In this document: one piece after another, positions 34,549 through 46,824 of the stretch
Layout of the letters: each line of letters begins with the position of its first letter
Position numbering within the stretch: position 1 is the stretch's first letter
Assembly (NCBI GenBank): GCA_903813345.2
Contig: CAIIXF020000007.1
Location: forward strand, 18,525,564 to 18,589,563
Reading direction: 5' to 3'
From: Owenia fusiformis
Lineage: Eukaryota; Annelida; Polychaeta; Sabellida; Oweniidae
Length of the DNA: 64,000 nucleotides
Program-made: the position numbers and the translations under genes
Notes under the pieces: generated by a model
Seen by the model: only the letters and a program-made list of their open reading frames with translations
Databases searched by the model: none
What the model was told of the DNA's origin: nothing

Positions 34549-36330
34549 AGAATCGAAAGAATTTAAAAACTATATGAACTATTTGATCATTAATTTAGTA
34601 CTTTGGCTACCCTGTGCGTAGAGTCTAGTTATAAACTACAAGTAAAGATAAGTCGAACGAATGCAAAGGGTGTGATTTGGGACATGTTTGACCAAAAATT
34701 AATAACATTGTTTGAGTGTAGGGATATCGTCCCCATTTTGGAATTTTTATACTGACGTTCATATATTACTTGTAAATTGCAGTCATTTCTTATGGCACAA
34801 AAATATATCATCGGAATATTTTTCAATCAAATCTGATTATAATTATGTACACGATAGTACTCATGATTCAGATCAACGTGAAGAATAGTGACCTATAAAT
34901 CCTATTTAATAAAAATGAAATTGATATTGCTCGTATTTTTCGTTTTAAAATTGACCCATTGTCACACACTTTCTACGACGCAACGTGAATTCATATTTCC
35001 ACCAATCAAAAAATGAATCGAAGGGGAGAAGATAACTTATCCAAATAAGTCAATAATTCTACACGTTCATAAAAATCTCTGATCACGTAAACCACATGTA
35101 GCTGAACCTCAGATTGGGTACTTATTTTTTAGGTTAATATGGTGTTGATCTACAAAAGGTGATTCGGTCCATTACACCTATCATGTGTTCATTCTTTTGG
35201 ATTCTATTTTTGTTTGTTTCATCTTTCATGACTCAACCCTCACTATCAGTTGATAACTCTTAATTTACAAACGTCCAGCGTCTGAAACCAATGGTAGGTG
35301 GTGACATTTGCATGTCAATGCCTTGTTTTTATATGGTTGGAGTAGTTTGCCAAAACAAATCGATATTGAAATCTTGAAGCTCACTTCAACATTTATTGAA
35401 AGGTATGTTAGTGTCTAGATTTTTCTATCGCCAATTTATTTGTATACACAATTCTCTTACTTTTAGTAAACAAATTCATTGCTATATTTTATTTCTTCTT
35501 ATTTTGTTGTATCAAACATGGTTTGAAAAACCGCAATATATATGTTTGTTTGTAACATTTGTATGTTTTATGGAAATAAATCCTATAAAAATCTTAATAA
35601 TTGCTTGTTGGATTGTTTTACGGGAACGTTAATATACAAGTACATGTTTCGCGTTCGACATGTATCTCAAGGCCTCTAATCTTCAAGCAAAAAACCGTTG
35701 TTTCAATACTGACGACCACTGTCACTTGATTTAGACAAAAAATATCTGAAAATCGTGTTTGAGGTGTTTTAGGCAGTGTCATATGACGGGGCTTTGTGTG
35801 TATAGATTTATTTGAAAAAAGTTTTTCAACATGATCCGTTTTATATTTGCTTTTAAATAATACCAGTCATTGAGCATGTTAAAAGATTAACATATCCAAA
35901 CTGACCAAAGAGGTAAATCTATAAGACTATCGACAAATTCTCTAAGTGATCTATTTCATTCTTTTAACGAAAGAAACCTCGTATTGAATATGATTCTAAT
36001 CTCTTCAGCTATCGAATTCACGTCCTCAAGGATTTGTACATCAATATTTTATAACATTGAAACCTTACCACTAATTAGTTTCTGAGTATCAAAACATATT
36101 GTGAGGTTAGTAAAGCCTAGTGCAGTGCTTATAAGGTTAGTAAAGCCTAGTGAGGCTAGTAAATCCTAGCGCAGTGATTTTGTAGTAAAGCTTATTGCAG
36201 TGAGATCTAAGATGCTTGATGAGAAGTTATAATGAAAAATTCATTATTTATGGACAAGATTCATCCTTCTCCAAAGGACTTCATTTATGCTTAAATTCAT
36301 TATAGACAAGGTGCATTTTCATCTAGAGGA
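34549..36330. other. Intergenic, mostly unremarkable
   Basis: Contains a short segment (CTAGTTATAAACTAC..AGTCGAACGAATGCAAAGGG, 34624-34673) that recurs in diverged form at 42298-42360. It also holds a fragment of the 'GGTGGTGACATTTGCATG' repeat at 35298-35330. No gene recognised. The 78-codon frame at 35396-35632 has no domain. Confidence 0.5.
36101..36204. repeat. Short imperfect tandem repeat, about 27-bp unit
   Basis: GTTAGTAAAGCCTAGTGCAGTG recurs four times with decay (GGCTAGTAAATCCTAGCGCAGTG, TGTAGTAAAGCTTATTGCAGTG). Confidence 0.7.
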
Positions 36331-37245
36331 AATGTGGTAGGCGTTTAGTGTTAAAAGTGTTCTGACAAGTGTTTCTTATGTAACTTTTTATGCTGAATCC
36401 AAAAAACCATGTTGGCAAGCTGAAATATGATTATTTAACCCTTAAAATACCATGTTAGTCCCTCTACCCCCAAAATTCACCCCTATCAGGGAGAAAAAAT
36501 TTGTCAACCTAAAATAACTTTGATTTTATGGTTTTTGTAAGTGAAATACATGGACATTGTTTAAAATAAACGTTTAAAGTATGAATGATACGGATTACAC
36601 TTAAGAAATTTGAATAAAAGCAAAAAGTATGTACCCCAGGGGGCAAATTTATGACCCATTTTTTACTTTTCGTGTCATAACTTTTTTATTAGACAATGAT
36701 GGATGCTAAAAAAATCCATGTAAAAGGCTTAATACCTGGTCTACTAATCCTGCAAGAATCAAAGTAATTCCTCTGATAATTGCCTTGAAAAAAATTAGTG
36801 AATTTAAGAAAAAATGACATTTTAGCTGGGACTGATTTTATGTGTGACTATAACTGACCCCTATTGCTTTAACATTTATCCCTCTGTGTTCATATATTTG
36901 GCATTTTAGAATAAATCTAAAATATAAAACTTATTTTAGCTAAGTTTTAGGAAGATTTAAGCTTTTTAGCATGTTCAAATATTAAAAATTCATGAAATAT
37001 GATGTCTAAAATTGATAAGTTATACGTATACCCTTGGAAGACACCTATAATTTCTTATTTATGAACACATTTGTACCAATATTAGTTTTCTAGCTTAGAC
37101 AAATAATGTATGATATATCCTGGCTTGGCTTTCTGGTGGTTTGAACAATCTTAGGTGTTATAATTGAAAATTCATTCTTAAATCATAGGTCTGCAATCGA
37201 TTAAATTCAAGTATATTATTAGCCTAGTATCATTCTACTGGTACA

Positions 37246-37680
37246 GGGTGTCCAAAAAACAGGACCGAAGAAAAGTTAATTAACTTTGTCAATCCTGCAT
37301 ATTCTGCCTCAAAACTTCAGAATTGTTCAGTTCATTCAATATGAATTTTGTTGTGAAAGTTTCCTGATAATCTGTCTGTGGAGTCAAAAACGACAGCACT
37401 TTACAACATATGTCCATTGTGGCCACTTCTCCTCTACATGCACAATCAAATCTGGCAAAGGAAGTTGTTCAATTGTCCATGGCTTCATCAGAAGCTTTGC
37501 AATCCATGTTGGTATGTGTAGGAGAGTCATCAACAGCTTCGTTGGCTGGAGTGGTGGCCACATGGGGCATGTGTTGTAAAATGCTGTAGTTTTTTACTTT
37601 ATAAGCAGATTGTCATTAAATGTTCACAACAAAATTCACATTAAATGAAGTAAATAATTCTGAAATATTAAAGCAAAATA
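37246..37680. mobile_element. Insertion in the left arm of the giant inverted repeat
   Basis: It begins TACAGGGTGTCCAAAAAACA, a mariner-type terminus. It replaces sequence that the right arm retains (about 40395-40480), so it was inserted after the arms formed, with some loss at its distal edge. The 97-codon plus-strand frame (37286-37579) is not recognisable as a gene. Confidence 0.55.
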
Positions 37681-38075
37681 TGCAAGATTGACCAAAATAA
37701 ACCATCTAAGAGGCTTAATCATTGAAAATCATAACAAATAAAGGTCTAAACAGACAGTATTAAGGTACACTATTAGAATACCCTTATTATTTCCAGGCTT
37801 AGAGTTTATTGGTACCTACTACTGTTTCATAGCTCGGAGGTTTAATATATGATATATCCTGACTAGTTTTTCTGCAGATTTGAACCAATGACAGGTCTAA
37901 TCATTGATTATACTTCATATACTAGGTCTAAAATTGAAGTATTCAATAGAACCCTCTATGAAAATTCAAAAAAAGATTCAAAATGACATTAACCTCAACA
38001 TTAGATCTGAATAAGGATTAAAATCCTTCATAGAGCAGAACAGGGAAGACAAGGCTAACTTCATTCTGGTGTTGA

Positions 38076-39306
38076 TACATGGACCTGGTCCAAATCTTGC
38101 TATACTTCATCCAAGCCCAGAGAGGGAAATTAGGAGCTTCATCTCAATGCATTCAATGCATGATCCCTTATTTCATGACCACCATAATTATGGAAGGTGT
38201 GGCACAGTAAACTTAGAGGAAATGCACTAACTATTAGAATATAGTACCTGCTGCAGTTGAGCGAGGATTTTTGCATTGAACTATGTGGTAAAAGGCTCTA
38301 CAAATTCAATCAACCAAGTTGATTGACCCCTATGCCAGTATGCTATTGGTTAGAAGGGTGGCAGAATTGTAGGCATAACACAAATACAATATCTGCAGAT
38401 GGGCACCGGGGTTTAATCTTAGGTCACACATGGGGAGTCCAAACAAGAATGATGTTTGGATTTGCGTTTTGAGATTCCATAGAGGGGGGGGTGGTAATTT
38501 GCAAATCAAAACAAGAATCTATGGATATATAAGCACAAATGCCAAAGAGAAGGGTGACTAAAAACATTAAAGAAACCCAACAAGAAAAGCAAACCGCAAG
38601 TGCAAATCTGTCATAAGAAAAGTAGACCCTATATATCCCAAAACCATAATCTAACGTGAAAAGAAACAATGTCTAACATTCCCCTCCCCCCTCCAATCGA
38701 GAACCAATATCACAATCCAGGACCAGAACACCAAGGGACATTTCATTCATACTGAAGTCATTACAATACATGTTGAAGAAAAATTGAAAAAATTGATAGC
38801 CAATACTCATAACATCAAAAATAGTTGTAGATACTAGTACTCATAAAAGATAGAGTATTCAGTCTCTGGAAGAAGATAAAATATGTGACATGCTGCTGAA
38901 GTTTGGCATGTTTTCAGAAGATTCATTACTTAATCTCCAAAGTATATGTACAAAAGATGTACTCACAGAAACAATCAACAGGCTCGACAGTTTGGCCAAC
39001 AACAACTGGATGTCTTTGTGTCTTAGAGGTTGATACCAACAGGGTCAAATGAAAGACACAACATTTTTTGATCTACTGAGCAAGCACCAACATTTTTTAA
39101 ACTATATGCCTAATCCCAATATAAACGAGCAGAAAGTTGTTAAGGCAGACAGGAATGTTTTGCAGAATCTTATCACTGCATATGAAGCTAACCACAGACC
39201 TGTGGGCATCAATGAAATCATGAAACATGAGCTGATGTCTTTTCCAATAGCCTTCGCATTGACGAATGAAACATTCAAGCCAACTCAAATGTACTCTACT
39301 CCTTAA
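38076..39306 (+). pseudogene. Decayed repeat-borne protein, two recognisable blocks
   Basis: Block 1 (38076-38210) reads YMDLVQILLYFIQAQRG.. then MIPYFMTT. Block 2 (39049-39306, preceded in another frame by a piece at 38933-39028) reads TTFFDLLSKH, VVKADRNVLQNLI, RPVGINEIMKHELMSFPIAFAL. The same two blocks, in this order, characterise a family of large uncharacterised proteins I associate with multi-copy sequences in marine invertebrates (YMDMVQ.L..F..A...GNW.LHL; KADRNL.A.L; RPV...E...HEL.P.P.ALA). Frameshifts and stops make it a pseudogene. A second, inverted copy of block 1 lies at about 39414-39641 on the minus strand (YMDMVQILIRF). The family assignment rests on memory of motif pattern and should be tested. 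Confidence 0.55.
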
Positions 39307-41390
39307 CTGTTTAACAAATGGTATTGAAATGCCAACCGTAATATTTCCAATATATGATCCTTCTTACAAATTAGCATCAATTGCATCTACATCTGAGGAT
39401 TTGGCTACAGTCTTCAAGGAAGCAAAACTTCAGCAGTGAAGTGTACTGTGCCCCATCTTGCATACTTTTGGTGGTCATGAAAAAGGGGATCATGCATTGA
39501 AATACATTGAGATGAAGCTCCCAATTTCCCTTTCTTTGGGCTATGGTGAAGCGTATCAAGATTTGGACCATGTCCATGTATTACTACCAGAATGAAAAGT
39601 AATCCTTGTCTTCCTTGTTCAGCTCTATGAAGGATTGTCATTCTGATTTACAAGAGTCATCCGAGATCACATCAATCAGTTGCTTTATTTGATTTCCAGA
39701 TCCAATGTTGTGGTTAATGTCATTCTGAATCTTTTTTGAATTTCCCATATATGGTCCTATTGGATTTAAATTTCAAAAATTGCTACTCTGCAAAAACTCT
39801 CATTAACTGAAACATCCCACTAATTCAAAATGTTGTCAAAGTGAGTATAAGCCATTTGTCAAGAATTTCTGCCTTAACTCCAAGAGTAACACAGAAAGGT
39901 TAATGGGAACAGTGGGGGGGATTTTTTAATATGACTTAACATTGTTCGGGGAAGAAAACTCCATAAAATGAAGATTTGTATGAATCATTGGTACTTTTGC
40001 TCTCACGTCATGCAATTGTCAGGCTGCTTAGAATGAAATATGCCTTGTCTTCCTAGTTCAGCTCTATGAAGAATTGTAATTCTGATTCAGATCCAGTGTT
40101 GAGGTTAATGTCATTCTGAATCTTTTTTGAATTTATCATAGAGGGTTCTATTGAATACTTCAATTTTAGACCTAGTATATTAAGTATATTCAATGATTAG
40201 ACCTGTTAGGTGGTTCAAATCTGCAGAAAAACTAGTCAGAATATGTCATATATCAAACCTCCGAGCTATGAGACAGCAGTAGGTACCAATATACTCTAAG
40301 CCTGGAATTAATAAGGGTGTTCTAATAGTCTACCTTAATACTGTCCGTTTAGGCCTTTATTTGTAATGGTTTTCAATGATTAAGCCTCTTAGATGGTTAA
40401 AATCACCAGAAAGTCAGCTTGGAATATGTCATACATCAAAAAACTAATCTATGAAATCATAGCTAGTTCAATTATGCTCATACCAGTAGAATGATACTAA
40501 TGGTATACATAAATTTAATAGATTGCAGACCTATGATTTAAGAATGAATTTTCAATGATAACACTTAAAAGATTGTTCAAACCACCAGAAAGCCAAACCA
40601 GGATATATCATACATCATTTCTCTAAGCTAGAAAATTAATATTGGTACAAATATGTTCATAAATAAGAAATTATAAGGGTCTTCCAAGGGTATACGTATA
40701 ACTTATCAATTTTAGACATCATATTTCATGAATTTTTAATAGTTGAACATGATAAAAAGCTTAAATCTTCCTAAAACTTTGCTAAAATAAGTTTTATATT
40801 TTAGATTTATTCTAAAATGCTAAATATATGAACACAGAGGGATAAATGTTAAAGCAATAGGGGTCAGTTATAGTCACACATAAAATCAGTCCCAGCTAAA
40901 ATGTCATTTTTTCTTAAATTCACTAATTTTTTTCAAGGCAATTATCAAAGGAATTACTTTGATTCTTGCAGGATTAGTAGACCAGGTATTATGCCTTTTA
41001 CATGGATTTTTTTTAGCATCCATCATTGTCTAATAAAAAAGTTATGACACGAAAAGTAAAAAATGGGTCATAAATTTGCCCCTGGAGTACATACTTTTTG
41101 CTTTTATTCAAATTTCTTAAGGGTAATCCGTATCATTCATACTTCAAATGTTTATATTATACAATGTCCATGTATTTCACTTACAAAAACCATAAAATCA
41201 AAGTTATTTCAGGTTGAAGAATTTTTTCCCCCTGATAGGGGTCAATTTTGGGGGTAGGGGGACTAACATGGTATTTTAAGGGTTAAATAATCATATTTCA
41301 GCTTGCCAACATGGTTTTTTGGATTCAGCATAAAAAGTTACATAAGAAACACTTGTCAGAACACTTTTAACACTAAACGCCTACCACATT

Positions 41391-44300
41391 TTACAGAGAG
41401 ACCTTTTGCAGAAAAGCACCCGGTCTATTATATGTAATATGTATATGTATACCCTTGCTGCAAGGATGTACAAGATTCCCCACTCTTAATTATCAGATTT
41501 CATGCATACTGAGATATCACAGCCACCTATCAGTTTCATTCCCTTTGCATGGCAGAGATGGTCTGAGTATCAAAATGGATTTTATGTGGGTGATCAACTT
41601 TTGAATGTTCAGTCGGAAATATTTATTCGGAACCATCATATGTGTGTATAAGAAGAAACGTGTACACAATATGATCGCTAAACAGGAGATTAAACTAAGT
41701 TGAAGGACTGAGTAAACGTTTAAAGACTGGACATGAGTTAACATTGTTTCAGATGTAAACCATACGACTAGGGATAAAATGTTACGTTTATAGTCAAAAA
41801 TTGCTAACAAAAAGAGAGGAATTCAGGAATTGGAGTGTAAACTTAAATACCTTTTAGTAAGTATACTTTGATTTATTGTAACGAATAATTTGGTACTCAT
41901 GGTTCATCCATAGAAATTAGTTTTGTATGCCGTTTTTCACCCAGCACTAATTTTTGTTTCCCGAACCATTATAAGAGAAAGAATTGGGGAGATGTGGATT
42001 ATAAGGACTTGATTCAAGACTTGTCTTTTTCAGACTGAAATATAAACTGATTTTATTCTCTTTTAGAATGCAAAATAAAGTGATAAGGGCCCAATAAGTA
42101 TGTTTAATGGTTTGATTTTGCTTCGTTAAAAGAGAACTTCATCTGCATCTAATCTACTAAACTCTGACACTTAGGGTAGTACCCAATGCCAGCGATAAAT
42201 TACAAAATAGTTAACAGAAAAGTGACGATTCTCATATCTTTCATCTTTCACGCTCTCCTGAGAAAGGGAAAATGTCATGGCACCTTGCGTGGACAGTCTA
42301 GCTATGAACTACTGAAGACGAAGATCTCTTTTAGAAGCGAAGTCGAACGAATGCGAAGGGCAATGTCATGGTTTATCATGAGTGAGCGACTAAAATGATA
42401 TTTTCTTGTTCTTTAATAGGTTCAATATTTTGTGATTTAGTTTTTCTTTAATTTATAATGGATACTAGTACAGGGTGTCCCAGAAGTAATGATATTTTAT
42501 CTGAAATTTGACTGATTGAGATTTAAGAAGCTTGTTTTAGCCAAGGACGTCTATATCCTTGTTTTAGAAAACCTAATTTTAAAATGGTTGTAGAAAATAA
42601 ACAGAAAATACATTGATTTAGTAAGAGTTTTAAAAGATGTTTAAATATTAATGAAAATTTAGATTAACAACAAAAATATGTCTGAAACATATCTAAAGAC
42701 ATGCTATTTCCTCAACTCCATTCTGATTTGACGGGGTCACTCTTTTTTAAAGCTTGAGAGAGAGTATCCCAATCCCTGATATCCTAACGTTTGTGGATCC
42801 TACAATGCCCCTACCCTTTATCTTAAACGCTTTTAAATATTTCTAACTCTGCTATTTAAAATTATGTAGATTTGAATACCGCTTGAAAATGATATCATAT
42901 AAACACGGGGGTAAAGCAGACCCGATGATGCAATGAGGTTGCTCGGCGGTATCATGACTGTGTAACGGGTCTTAATGTATAAGTGTGCTCGGCGGTAGGT
43001 TCAAACAACGCGGATCCTCAAAGCATGTGCTCATGGTATATTCGTGTTTTAACACCCGTGATAAAGGCATTATAAATATTCAATGTTAACTAAGTTACGA
43101 ATATCTCAAAGTACTCCAATACCCCAAGTCTTGACTCTCTTCTTGAATCACCAAATCCAACCCAAATACCATGGGATCTCATGGCTGTGAAGAAATGAGA
43201 TGTCATCATTTATTATTTGACTGTACAAATCAAGGCATTCACAAAATGCATATTATATTGAAAATGGGCCCGTTGGTTTAAAATCAAAAATGAACGTATC
43301 TCAGGAAATATCTTGTCTGGTTATGTTCTTCAAATCTGCATGTAGGAAGTGAAACTGTATTCAATACCATGGAAAGTAGTAGTAAAAGCTCCTCTCTCTT
43401 CAGAATCATTTTCGCAAAACATTTTGAACGAGCTTATATTTTAAAATAATGGAAAGCTATTTAAAACCAAATTAATGACAATTGCCAATTATATAAGTAT
43501 TTGTGTGATAACACACATATTTTTGAAACAGAAGGTACAGAAGCAACACGATACAAATCCATATACTTTCTATTAACTTGTATTCTGTTGGATGTAAGGG
43601 TTGTCAGAAACTGGATGTAATGATGTCCAGTGATCAAAAACTGAATAGAACAGTTGAGACTTTGCCAATAATCGTATTTAACTTATAATGACCCATTATC
43701 AATTTTGGGATTACACATGGGGTCTGAGGACAAGGAATATAGAGATCGTGTCTAAAATGCAGCCTAATGTAGCGAGTTGTTTGTACGTCGTACCATCAAG
43801 ATAAACCATGACATCTCATTTCTTCTCAGCCTTGAGATGTTTCAGGTGAAACAGAAAGATGCTAAGAGTATCAGAATGACGTCGTACTGTTTTTAACTTT
43901 ATTGAACTTTCAATGAGTACATATTCAGCCATTTTTGAATTATAATCAGAATATAATATATCATATTATCATATATCTAGAGGAGACTCAAGATCTTGCT
44001 TTCCACAACTACAAGACATTCATCCAGACAGTAGAATGTTCAAAAGAAATCATATGTCAAATTACTTTTAAAAAATACCTTCATCACTAAATTGATGAAA
44101 AAATTATTATTCTTCGTGCAGGACGGTCACAATCGTTGCTTAGGTCCTTCAAATTAGATGCTTGTTTATAAGAAACCAGTCCGACCATCTAGCTTTTCCT
44201 TGAAACTTTAAAGTGCAATGGGAGATAGAAACCAATATCACCTGTTTTTGTATCCTGCTCCAAAACAGAAATTAATCCTTAGAAGCTTAAATTACATTGG

Positions 44301-45019
44301 TGGGCCATTTGTTATCGAAACAGAATTATATACGTAAATTAACTCACTGTGATACTATACTGTGATTTGGAACAAGCACAAGTTTTTCATTTAAATAAAG
44401 CATTGTGTTCTCGCGGACAATGAAACGAATGAAAGGGAACAACTGGTCAGGCTAAGAACAAACTTGCGATTCTTTAGAAGAATTTTTATGATTTCTATTC
44501 ACGACTGGTTGATTAAGTATTTATTCAACACTCTCTTACGTATTCAGTGTTGGTTCCCATTTGGCCTTCTGACGATTAAAAGGAGTACGCCTTTGAAGAG
44601 TAAGTGCTGTAAGCGCTTACTGTGCCAACTACTGTCTGCAAGAGACCGAAGTGGATACACCAACTAACGCAGGAGATAACGTGTAAGTAAAGTCAGATAA
44701 TTAGATTATGAAAAATATAAAATAAATATGAATAAAACAAATAAGACATGGTATTTGCATGACTTGTATTACATAATAAACATTTAAATTGACACGCTTA
44801 AGTTTTGGAAGTTTAAGACGTTCAATGACTGTAACGCCCGCTACAACGCAAGTTCGAGACTTAGAAATTAAAGTTTTGACTTCATGATCAAAGCCACTTC
44901 GCTTCGCTCACTCACAATTGCTTGATGAGTGTGTAGTCTTTCGACGAGTATACATCATATTTCATCATATCTTAAGAAGTTTAAAAAGATATAATATTCA
45001 TGGATCGGTCTTACCGTAA
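41391..45019. other. Intergenic, no gene recognised
   Basis: Contains GAGTATCAAAATGG (41566) and GAGTATCAGAATG (43869), tags shared with the direct repeats at 10.8 and 12.4 kb. TACAGGGTGTCCCAGAAGTAATG lies at 42472, and an inverted-repeat pair at 43178/43838. Open frames at 42186-42398 and 44464-44667 have no recognisable domain. The latter ends near a good donor (AACGT|GTAAGT, about 44680) and could be an untranslated exon. Confidence 0.45.
43178..43838. mobile_element. 0.66 kb element with about 29-bp inverted ends
   Basis: CTCATGGCTGTGAAGAAATG with AGATGTCAT (43178-43206) is mirrored at 43808-43838 (ATGACATCTCATTTCTTCTC..CTTGAG) with few mismatches. No coding content. Confidence 0.6.
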
Positions 45020-45164
45020 TATATAAAACACAAATTAGATTATACAGAAGGAAACAAGTTGCATACAGTGGCACCCATACAGTACAGTCAGTGCCTACGG
45101 TTGCGTGACAAATAGATTGGGCAACAACACATTCATCACTTGATTACTCCTGGCTGTTATCGTG
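45020..45164 (+). promoter_or_regulatory. Candidate promoter and 5' untranslated exon of the mosaic gene
   Basis: A TATATAAAA box at 45020-45028 is followed about 30 bases later by a stretch ending in a near-perfect donor, CGTG|GTAAGT (exon end 45164). The next acceptor that leads to a start codon is ATATTTAG at 48540, just before CCCGAAGAAGAATAATGG. The pairing is inference. The intron would be 3.4 kb. Confidence 0.3.
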
Positions 45165-46500
45165 GTAAGTTCATATTCCATGCAAGATCACATCATGGAT
45201 GAATAATTTAGGTTACCTTGGAAAATAGGAATATAAACATACATTTGGGTAATAAATATTCTAACATTCATCGATTCTTGCAATGATCATCAATAAAAAA
45301 AATCAATTATTGTGCATCCGCATCTATTTCTAAGTTGTGTGCATAACTTTTCATACAAGAAATGAGGAAGTCTTGCTGCAAACTTAACTATCCATTGTGT
45401 ACGTCCAGTCAGAGGTATACAATTTTACCAGTCTACCGTTTATACCAAAGGTTCAACATGATTTATATATGTATGGAACTTTAACAGACTAGGCTCGTTC
45501 GAGGGAGAGGGGGTTAGTCCAGTCCCACATAAACTGATCCCAACAATAAACTGATGGATTATCGTGATAAACTGGTTATACTAAATGATCAGATATATAC
45601 AAGTATCCAAGGGAAAAAATCTTGCTGGGGATCTGTGTAATCAAATCGGATTAAACTTACCTATAGTATTTCCCTGATGTCGAAATCAATGTTCTATATA
45701 TTGTCGAGAATATTAATAAAACATAACCTTGTATTAAGAATAACAAGAAAGTATTTCTTAATCGCTTCAAGAAAGTACGTTTAAATCAATGAAATTCTTA
45801 CTGTATAACTAGATTTTCTTATTCGAATCCAATAAATTAATTTGAAAACGTCGATAAAATCTGTGAAATCAATTAGAAAAGAAAGTAACACCAAACAAAG
45901 ACGATGTTTGGTGATGTGTGCAATTACACAAATATCAAGAATAATAGAGTAAAAAAAGTTTTAAATAGACCAAATCAATTGTTTAACAATTGATTATTTC
46001 ACTAATGCCGACTAAATGTTGAATAGGGGCAAATATTTCGATTGGTCTTTTGAAAAATTGGATTATTTGCCAAGTAATTTACAAAGAGCAACCATCACAA
46101 ACATCGTGTAATAGTGATTGAATGACTGAATCAAAGTAATATAAGGACAAAATCAAAAGTGTTTCGTGACGAAGTATTCGTGACGATGCTGTTGGAACCT
46201 CGTATGGAATGTTTGGTGATTTTATGGCCATTATTTTATCAGGAGTAGGCTACTTTCTGACCGTGATCCAAAGGATGGGTCGATATGGTGAACTTTTTCA
46301 ACACACGTTTCTCTTAAACCGGTCATCAAACAATTCTGAAAATTTTACACATTGTCAATTTAATGGTCATCTTTTGAATGGCAACAATATCATTTGAAAT
46401 GGATAGATATACCTTTCTCTATATTGTTTTAGAAATCACATCATACACTTCTTTTGTTCTTGGTATCATATATTCGGAATGAATGAAACGTCTATCCAAA

Positions 46501-46824
46501 CCTCGTTGGAACAAAATGACATAAACACAACGTGTTTCAGTCTCTCAATATTGTAATTGTACAAAGGAGAGTTTGGTTGATTTAAAAAAAGTATCTTGTT
46601 AATGAAATAAAAGGTTTATCTTAATTTCTAACTATTTTGGGGGTTGATTTAAAAAAAAGTATCTTGTTAATGAAATAAAATGTTTATCTTAATTTTTATC
46701 TATTTTGGGGGTTTTTGTTTTAAATTTTTGAATACTTTTTCTTAAATCAACCAGAATTTCCTCTGTATAGCTATAATATTGAGAGGTCTAAGTTGTATAT
46801 GCAATTTTGTTCCAACAAGCTTCG
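46501..46824. mobile_element. Foldback MITE with an internal tandem duplication
   Basis: Left GTTGGAACAAAAT..CTCTCAATATT..TACA.AGGA (46505-46570) is mirrored at 46750-46817. Between the arms, a 67-bp unit (GGTTGATTTAAAAAAAGTAT..) is repeated in tandem at 46575 and 46642, and part of it recurs inverted at about 46735-46752. Confidence 0.75.

Larger units (their letters stand above)
36331..41390. mobile_element. 5 kb giant inverted-repeat element
   Basis: The outer ends AATGTGGTAGGCGTTTAGTG (36331) and its mirror CACTAAACGCCTACCACATT (to 41390) open two long inverted arms. The arms (about 36331-38230 and 39415-41390) match over well over 1 kb at high identity by eye. The left arm carries about 0.44 kb of extra sequence (37246-37680). 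The right arm has extra sequence near its inner edge (about 39650-40040). The centre (about 38230-39415) is unique and holds part of a decayed coding region that starts in the left arm. It is either a very long TIR transposon or two head-to-head copies of one element. Confidence 0.85.

Noticed and set aside
37286-37579. 97-codon frame in the left arm insertion of the giant inverted repeat
   Set aside because: It is not matched in the other arm and has no recognisable motif. The insertion looks like a truncated mariner-type fragment.
44464-44667. 67-codon frame with CKRLLCQLLSARDRSG
   Set aside because: There is no homology I can name. A good donor follows downstream, but no acceptor or next exon continues the frame, so it is not annotated as coding.
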